Shown piece after piece: positions 57,096 through 64,000 of a stretch of DNA of 64,000 nt. Location: NCBI GenBank assembly GCA_035235625.1, contig CP141146.1:372001-436000 (forward strand), given 5' to 3'. The notes under the pieces are model-generated. The model was not told the DNA's origin and searched no databases. It saw only the letters and a program-made list of their open reading frames with translations. A program made the translations under genes and the position numbers. The stretch comes from Saururus chinensis (Eukaryota; Streptophyta; Magnoliopsida; Piperales; Saururaceae). How positions within the stretch are numbered: the first letter of the stretch is position 1; each line of letters begins with the position of its first letter.

Positions 57096-58047
57096 AGTCG
57101 GTGTACTCGGGCATACCAGTTGGATTCTTAGGGTCAACTCAATATTTTGGTCTCCTTATATCATTTCCACTCTTCTCAACCCGGGGAGGATCCATGTTCC
57201 AATCAGGAACTCAAATCGAAATCATGTCCTTTCAGACCAACCAATTACCGACAAGCTAACGATCGGTTAATTCGGCATGCAATCTCACATCATTGCATTC
57301 AATCATTCAACAACGGCTAAACATCGGTAAAGTCTCATTCAAGAAATCCACTTTATGATGCGTGCCACATGATACATATGTGAGCAATCTCTACTTGAAT
57401 TCCAACACATGGAATGTGCTCCCATAAGGGCAACCATGTTTTCATAATTAATTCCCTCACATGTGTGTGTTTAAGATAAAACATACATTCCTAAGTATAT
57501 AACCATGCTTTGACAATAGCTCACAAGGCACTACACACATGATTTTCTAATACCTAATCATGGATCCGAACTGAAATCATGAGTAAAAACCATAGGGAAT
57601 CTTCATTCAAATCAAGTGAAATCTCGTGCTCAATTCCTATAAGCATATTCATACAACACTTAAAGCTAGTCATGGTATAATCATTTACCCATAATTTAAT
57701 CACATTATAAGTAGACATATCAGTCCATTCTCATGCTATAACCTTGCTAGAATCGTGTTCAAAACATAAGGAATCATTCAATCATGGATTCAAGTTAACA
57801 AATTTAACATGTTTAACCAACATCATGTAATTTTACATAATACCCAAATATTCTTCATAAATTCTAACATCACTAGCATACCCTTCTAATAGCTTATTCT
57901 AACTCAAATAAACCCACGTGATCACGAGAAATAATATTTGGAATTAGAAATATAGAAATAAACAAAAGAATTAAAATGACCAAAATTTACTGTATAGCCG
58001 ATCTATCGGTCTGCAAGGGCAATCAAATAGGTCTGCAATGCCGTTTG

Positions 58048-58082
58048 GCCAATCGATTGGCTTATAGGGGCGATTGATCGGC
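58048..58082. repeat. Composite palindrome in LTR-A copy 4
   Basis: Module with half-sites GCCAATCGATTGGC and GCGATTGATCGGC. The partner module (57990-58045) is eroded. Confidence 0.65.
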
Positions 58083-59185
58083 ATAACGACAGATCTAGTT
58101 CATCTTCTCCATTTTAAAAACCAAACCAAACCTCTATCAATCCAACTTAATACATCAAATCCAAGCCCCAAACTCTATCAAAATCCAATCAAAGTTTCCA
58201 GAACATTAAATCTAATCATTATTAAGCAAAACCCTAAGAAAATAACACTAAAGATTAGCTTTTATCAAATCACCATTAAAGCACACATCCATAAAACCCA
58301 TTTCAAAACACCGCAAATATTAAATCCAAAATTACAACAAGTTTAAGACTCAAAACCCTTACCTTCTAGCAACTTCTTAGTTCAAAATGCCCCCTTAAAC
58401 TCCTTTAAATCCTACCTAAAAATATGATTTTTCTCAATACCTTCATAAATTTGATTTAGAACATCTAAACCTCTTGAAAAATCTTAGATTTAGGGTTCAA
58501 GAAACCCAAAAATGAAATTCCCAATTTTAGGGTTTGAAATAATGCTTCAAATAAGTAGTTTTATGCTTTGAAATTGAGATTAAACCATAGGAGAAGAAGG
58601 GATTTGAAAAGATTTATGAAAACCCTAATGGATTAAGAAAAAATTAAGAAAATCAAACCTTAATCTCCTTACTTTTTAGGCAAATGGGGGATTAGGCATC
58701 CTAAATCCAGGTCTCAGCCATTTCCCAAATGGGAAAATGGTTGTGCCTTTCCTTATATAGTAAGGAGTGGGTTAGACCTAATCAATGAATGAGGTATAAT
58801 AGAATTTGCAACTAAAAATAAATAAATTAGCTATTAAAGCCCAAGTTAAGGTCTAAAAAATTCTAAAATAATTTTTTAAAGTCTTAGTTTAATGTTAAGA
58901 ACATTTTGAGTTAAAAATTCTAATTTTGGTCATGGGGTCCATGGTAGGTCCCGCCAAACCCTAATTTTTAGAAAAATAGTTAAAATTTCAAAAATTCTAA
59001 AAAAATCACAAATGACTTAAATTAATTTAAACTCATAAATGTAAAGCTAATTTTGGTTAAAACCTTTGAAAAATACTTAAAATTTGAAGATAATTCAAAA
59101 TCGATTAGAATTGAAATTAAACCACATAAAAGTAATTAAAATAAAATAAAATAAATTGGTTCAAGTGTAGGGATCTTACAGCAGA

Positions 59186-61462
59186 TGGCTCATAGGCTTC
59201 TCCTCCACCTTGCTTCATTTTTAGCAACACCAAATCCTAGTGAACTCCATTATGGTGTTTAGAACATTAACAACCATGAAAAATTTTGATTTTCACCCTA
59301 TACCTCATATAATTATGAGGATTGAGCTCAAGGACATTGTAAAAATCATAAAACTTTCATTGGATTTCACGAGTACGCAATTGGCAAAAATCTAACTTTA
59401 CTAGACACTTTCTCAAGCGCCTCCCATCAACTAGAGCTTCTATTTTTACTCACAATATAAAGTTACTCTCTATTTGTTTACAACAAAGAGGGTGAGTAAG
59501 TAAATATTAATACTTTAGGTTGTTAGCAGCAAGCATCCCAGGTCGTGGCCAAATCTGCCCAGCAGGTTGTGGCCATTGGGAGCCAACATCCTAGGTTGAT
59601 GCCACCTCCTCCTCTTTCTTCTTCCTTTCTTTCCTCTCCCTCTAGCACCTCCATCGTTGCTTGCCTTCTCCCACTGCCACCTCTATCTCCTCCCATCACC
59701 GCCTCCTTTGTATGTCATTAGTCACCCCTTCACCCTCTATTATCTCTTTCTCCTTCCACTAGTGTGATCGGTTTTTGTGCAACCGGATCTAGCATCCTCC
59801 AAACTATGGACGACAAGCCTACAACATGCTTGGTTGGGAAGTATTTTTTATGTTATGCTTTGACAATGAGCCGAGCGTAAGGAATACTTGTGAAGTGTCC
59901 ATTATTTTTTAGATTAATGGTGTACATGCTAGTGTATATTAGCGCAAGTAATAATTAGACTAACATGTACTAGCGTATGCACTGTCAATCTAAAAAAGGG
60001 TGTCGGGTTTACCACACCAAATTTTATCCGGCCCACCCCTTTAAGTTGCCCACCCCAAACTAAGTCACACACCCCACTCCCCGTTTCATTTTCCCCTCTC
60101 ACCTGCCCAATAGAAAAGGAGTGCCCACCCCACCTTGATGCCTCTCCATCTCTGTCCCTAACACCCAACTCCGCCACTGAACTTCCGCCACCGAGCCCTT
60201 CAGGTTGAGCCCCTCTTGTTGGTCATTTCCTCCGCTGCTGAGCCCCTCGGGTTGAGCTCCTTCAGTTAGTCATTTCCTTCTTCCCTGAACTTCTCTGACC
60301 AAGCCCTAAATCACTATTTCACTACTGACCAAACTTTCACCCTGTAACCGAAGGTGAGCTTCTTCTCAGAAACTTCTAACATGAGCTAGACCATACGATC
60401 GTCCAACGAAATATGGGTCTTTGAAATGAAACAGAAATTTGATCAAAATGGCCAGAAGTTTGTGAGGAGATGAAGCACCTGGGGGGAGCACTAGTGTTGG
60501 AACCTGGAGTGGAGACTGGTGAGTATTGTGGTCACCCACTGCCGCCAATCTAACCTTCCACAATTGAGTACCCTCTATTCTGCTCTCTTTTTATCTTGTG
60601 TTCACCTCGTATTTGGCCGATGGATGGTTGGTCAGGCTAAGCCCTCTACCAAATGTCCCCTTTTTCTCTCTGTGGAGTCTATAATTTGATTCCAGTGAAA
60701 AAGTCTCACATTGTAATATTATTCTACATAATGTTGGTCGGTTCTTATTCAAATTATTCATTACTATAGAGAAGAAAATTAGGGTCTCTGATGTTTATGT
60801 TGATTTCTTGATCAAGAATGGTGATAACAGTGCCATTGCTTTTCAATTTCCATCAAATCAATTGGCAATTAGTTTTTTTTTTCTTTGATGTTTACATTGT
60901 GTTATTGTTTTGTGTCTTTTGTTTAAATTTAAAAATCTGTGTTCTTAATGTTTAAAAATACCTTTGAGATATAGTTTTTATGCTCATGTAATGACATGCT
61001 AATAAGAGCTCACATTTACACATCAAACACGAGTGAGTGAAATTCATTTTCTTTGTTCTAATGATTTGATAACTAAGGTAAATTTGCAAAACTATGACTG
61101 AAATTCATTTATTTCTTTGTTCTAACGATTTTCATGATTCACATTTCAATTTTTGCTACTTTATCCTCCAACAATTGAAATTCTCAGTTGCTTATAAGCT
61201 ATGGTTTTATTCTCAGCTGCTTATAAATTACAGTTTTATTCTCGGATGCTTAAAATTCTCAGTTGCTTATAATTTACAATTTTATTCTCAGTTGCTACTT
61301 TATCCTCCAACAATTGTAATGTTTTTGTCAATCGTTAGTTGTTGAACTAAATTCTCACTGACACATTGAATTGGCAACTGACGAATTGAATTCTCTCAGT
61401 TAGTTTAAATTATAGTGACTGCTAATTGTTGAAATGTTATATAATATGTAGGCTTTCCCAAG
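59186..61462. other. Unclassified region upstream of the mobile-domain pseudogene
   Basis: No supportable gene. There are direct repeats of 'gagcccctcgggttgagc' type at about 60195-60270 and a degenerate tandem repeat at 61180-61310. Confidence 0.4.
61180..61310 (+). repeat. Degenerate 'ctcagttgcttataa' tandem repeat
   Basis: Units start near 61181, 61212, 61257 and 61286, about 30-45 bp apart, alternating with 'ttttattctc'. Confidence 0.75.
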
Positions 61463-61702
61463 ATGAGAAGGAAACGACAAACGGCTTCATATAGGAGATC
61501 AAAAAGCGCCTCCAAAGAAGTTTTAAAGTCAAATTTATGGAGATCAATGTAAGGAGACATTAATGAAGAACTTGACCAAATGGGAGAAATAAATGTACTT
61601 GAAGGTGGGGAAGAAGCCGAACAATTTCCAAGAGGGCCAATTGACTCAAGTGTGTTAAAAAGTTTTAAAACACATATTGCCCATGAGATATGGACAAGTA
61701 AG

Positions 61703-61785
61703 GTAATTTTTTGTTAACTAACATTTTTGACAATATATTTTCAATCATTATGCAATATTCTACATAAATATCTTTATTTTTTCAG
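61703..61785 (+). other. Intron 1 of the PMD pseudogene
   Basis: GTAATTTTTT to TTTTTTCAG, 83 bp. It splits the conserved IWTSK / GRNSL region. Confidence 0.7.
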
Positions 61786-62449
61786 GGACGTAATAGCTTG
61801 TGATGCCTTCAACATACTCATAAGCTAAATGAGTGGAATATTAATGGCCACTGGATAGAACCTTTGGTAAGGAAAACTGGATTACTTTCCCTAGCAAAGG
61901 TATCATACAATACTTGTAATAAAGTTTGGATTTCTGCCTTAGTTGAGAGATGGCATCCTGAAACGAACACATTTCTTTGCCATTTGGAGAGTTGACGAAT
62001 ACTTTAGATGATGTCCATCAGTTGATTAACATCCCTGTGGTGGAAAGAGCAGTGACAACCCTTGAATTCAAAGGTGAGGGACTAGCTAATTTGTGTAGCA
62101 GTGCTTTAAGGGTAAGTTTAAAAGAAATTAAAGCTGAGCTAGCTGAATGCAAAGGAAAATATCTTAATTTGGGTTGGCTTCACACTAAGTTTAGTGAATT
62201 ACCCGAGGATGCATCTGCCATGGATTTGGAATGTGCCGCTAGAGCTTACTTGTTATACTTGTTGGGTTGTACTATTTTTTGTGATAAGTTCGGAAGCATG
62301 GTACTAGCAAAGTATTTAAATTTACTTGTGGAGCTTGATGCCATCTCAAAATATGCTTGGGAGCCACACTAACATATTTATACTGCCAGTTGGGAATTGC
62401 TTCAAGATTAGAAATGCGTCAAATTATTGGATATTTGACTTTACTAGAG

Positions 62450-62529
62450 GTGCGTCAAATTACTGGATATTTTATATCATATCTATAAATTGCATATTAT
62501 ATACTAACATATGGTGTCTACTCTTATAG
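62450..62529 (+). other. Intron 2 of the PMD pseudogene
   Basis: GTGCGTCAAATT to CTCTTATAG, 80 bp, phase 0. It lies between GYLTLLE and AWLYEHF, a usual junction in this family. The intron start repeats 'gcgtcaaatta.tggatatt' from the exon before it (62416-62434), a small local duplication. Confidence 0.7.
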
Positions 62530-62677
62530 GCATGGTTGTATGAACACTTTCAAATTGATAGACTAGCCATTAACCCTGACTTTGAAGCAGGGGAAGAGCG
62601 TGCATTGTAGTGGAAACAAGTGAAGTGGCAACCACAACACCCAGAACCGAAATTGAAATATTTTAGGGAGAATAGTT

Positions 62678-63056
62678 TACTATTTATCACGGGGAATGAT
62701 CACAAGTCTATTTTTCACTTACGGTGGATACCGCCCATTGTCAAATTGGAAGTATGTTAGTCGAGAACCACCATTATACTGGAAGATGATATCACAATCG
62801 TTTTTAAACCATCGGTCGATGTACACTGTCATAGTACACTATTTCTCACGGGGGGTGATCACAAGTTATTTTTTATACGTATGGTGGATATCACCTATTT
62901 TACAATTTAAATTGTGTCGGTGGATAAACACCATCTCAATCAAAGTTGATATCATAGTTAGTTTTTATATTGACAGTAGATATCCACCGACGTATTATTA
63001 GCAGAAGCAGTAAATATCAACCGGCAAGTTGGGTAATTTGTGACAACTATAAACCA
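62678..63056. repeat. ~75-bp direct repeat spaced by ~158 bp
   Basis: 'cacgggg..tgatcacaagt' followed by 'a.ggtggata.c.cc' occurs at about 62678-62750 and 62836-62910. The first copy overlaps the end of the PMD frame. 'accatcggtcgatg' and 'caccgatagtg' words nearby suggest transposon DNA, class unknown. Confidence 0.55.
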
Positions 63057-63254
63057 CCGATAGTGAAGTCGTAGCTCATAGTCATCCTAATTTATTTGAA
63101 ACATATTATGGCAAATACACAATTATAATTACAATTATCCTAAGAAATTGAAAACATTAACAAAGAATAACAAAATGTGTCATTCATTCATATTGACCCT
63201 CTTAATTGTCCCATGTCCTATGTATAATATTGTCTTCAACAAAAGAAAGTAAAG

Positions 63255-63378
63255 TATCAAAATGGTCAATGATGTACGAGTATTTGTAACAAAAAATGGT
63301 CAATGATGCACATGCCTTGACAAAAAATGGTCAATGATGTATGAGTATTTGTATCAAAATGGTCAATGATGTGTGAGT
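63255..63378. repeat. 'atggtcaatgatg' tandem repeat
   Basis: Four units of about 30-40 bp start near 63262, 63296, 63330 and 63360, each with 'atggtcaatgatg' and most followed by 'gagtatttg'. Confidence 0.85.
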
Positions 63379-63456
63379 ATTTGCAAACAAAAAAATGATA
63401 GTTACTTAACTTTTATGTTAAGTTAAGATAATCCTGTGGTTCATACTCCGTAACTA

Positions 63457-64000
63457 TAACGCCCGAGATTTTTCATATAATTTTCTTGAAATTCATGGAA
63501 ATTTTTTTTTAATACAACATCTGTAAATCGGAGTAAAAATGACGAAATCAAAACATGTATAAACAGTTGATAATTTAAAACATCATACGATTAAACATCG
63601 TACCGCCAAATCAAATATCCTCAGGCATTACTCGAAAACAAACGTACGACTAAATTACCATGATTATGGATTTTTAAATACAAATAACTCTCAGGCGTCC
63701 TCGAGTACAAGTCCCATAAACAGTCAACCGTCTAATCCAAATTAAAAGTCTAGAAGATATAAACACTTAAATCTCACCCAATATATCAGATCGTGGCACC
63801 AACTATACTCTCATTGAGTCAATATACTTGAGTCGAGAGGGAAACAATCCACCGCAGAAACAAGCATCCATCTCCAGGAGCTCACCAACACAACCTGCAA
63901 AAGCCTCCAGAACAACGGGGCTAAAAAAGTACGGTGAGTATTTTTATACTCAATAGGAAAATACCCAGTAGGGGAATCCAAAGAGAACTCAATAAGTTCA
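63457..64000. mobile_element. LTR-like edge, runs off the right end
   Basis: Starts TATAACGCCCGAGATTTTTC, the terminal signature of several LTRs here. Later 'ggtgagtatttttatactca' parallels the 'gggtgagt...actcag' words in LTR-A (about 37248-37270). No gene in this stretch. Confidence 0.5.

Larger units (their letters stand above)
55945..59180 (-). mobile_element. LTR-A copy 4, solo LTR (most diverged)
   Basis: A 3236-bp unit reads TGTCATGCCTCGGC to GGGATCTTACA on plus, flanked by GTAGA (55940-55944) and GCAGA (59181-59185), a 4/5 duplication. The block order is the same as in other LTR-A copies. A TATA-type TATATAAGG on minus lies near 58751-58759. The tandem array is reduced and altered (about 56690-56835), and there is a private 'gccgaagccctcgagcagcc' repeat at 56890-57090. 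No coding domain. Confidence 0.85.
61463..62760 (+). pseudogene. Plant mobile domain (PMD / MAIN-like) gene, broken
   Basis: PMD (PF10536) is found in transposon-associated genes and in MAIN-like host proteins. A first exon from ATG 61463 leads to PRGPIDSSVLKSFKTHIAHE and IWTSK. A GT-AG intron at 61703-61785 follows. The next exon has the PMD core: KVWISALVERWHPETNTF, then PFGELTNTLDDVHQL, LLYLLGCTIFCDKFGS and YLNLLVELDAISKYAW. A second GT-AG intron lies at 62450-62529, and the frame resumes with AWLYEHFQIDRL. Lesions are a TAA at 61550, a TGA at 61801, a one-base loss near 61975, another frameshift near 62365 and a TAG at 62608. The conserved introns show it was once a spliced gene, but it cannot make a full protein now. 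Confidence 0.85.

Overview
The window looks like gene-poor nuclear DNA of a seed plant, probably a flowering plant. The grounds are a CEP signalling-peptide precursor, an NDR1/HIN1-like (LEA_2) protein, a decayed DUF1005 gene, a plant-mobile-domain pseudogene, an Athila-type gag with a tRNA-Asp primer-binding site, CACTA ends and MITE-like elements. Nothing bacterial, organellar or viral was seen. All calls come from reading the sequence; no search or alignment program was run, and family labels (LTR-A to LTR-H) are local to this answer.

Most of the 64 kb is long terminal repeats (LTRs) without internal domains, inserted into one another. LTR-A (about 3.2-3.5 kb, sense start TGTAAGGACCC, sense end GGGGCGTGACA) is present at 1-2502, 9264-12744, 36771-40280 and 55945-59180, with a remnant near 6256-6800. 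Three copies have 5-bp target duplications at both ends and are solo LTRs. LTR-E (18296-20403, duplication TTAAG) sits inside an Athila-like gag pseudogene. LTR-C (30253-31896) sits at the edge of LTR-D (28572-30251), which sits inside LTR-H. Less well bounded LTR-like families are F (13276-16480; 35.9-40.5 kb, broken by an LTR-A) and G (starts at 6255 minus, 7077 plus, 34151 plus, 42970 plus).

Layout: 0-12.7 kb, two inverted LTR-A copies around head-to-head LTR-G units and an unidentified open frame; 12.7-16.5 kb, LTR-F flanked by short inverted arms; 16.5-23.3 kb, the Athila-like element (gag, primer-binding site, 5' LTR, minus strand) split by LTR-E; 24-27.9 kb, a small gene island (unidentified coding-like exon, LEA_2/NHL gene, DUF1005 pseudogene, two MITE-like elements); 28-44.6 kb, nested LTRs; 44.6-50.4 kb, a second island with the CEP gene and a candidate exon; 50.4-55.5 kb, an Athila LTR fragment, a LINE remnant and a CACTA end with CT-rich arrays; 55.9-59.2 kb, LTR-A; 61.4-62.8 kb, plant-mobile-domain pseudogene; 63.46 kb to the end, another LTR edge.

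Only two genes look intact: the LEA_2/NHL membrane protein (24851-25456, minus) and the CEP precursor (47666-47938, minus). They are far apart and there is no sign that they work together. The most interesting structural signals are (1) a 1.7-kb tract of near-identity between two inverted, independently inserted LTR-A copies with clearly more diverged ends, suggesting gene conversion, and (2) a paired composite palindrome about 34 bp long, repeated at 62-66 bp spacing in two otherwise different LTR families.
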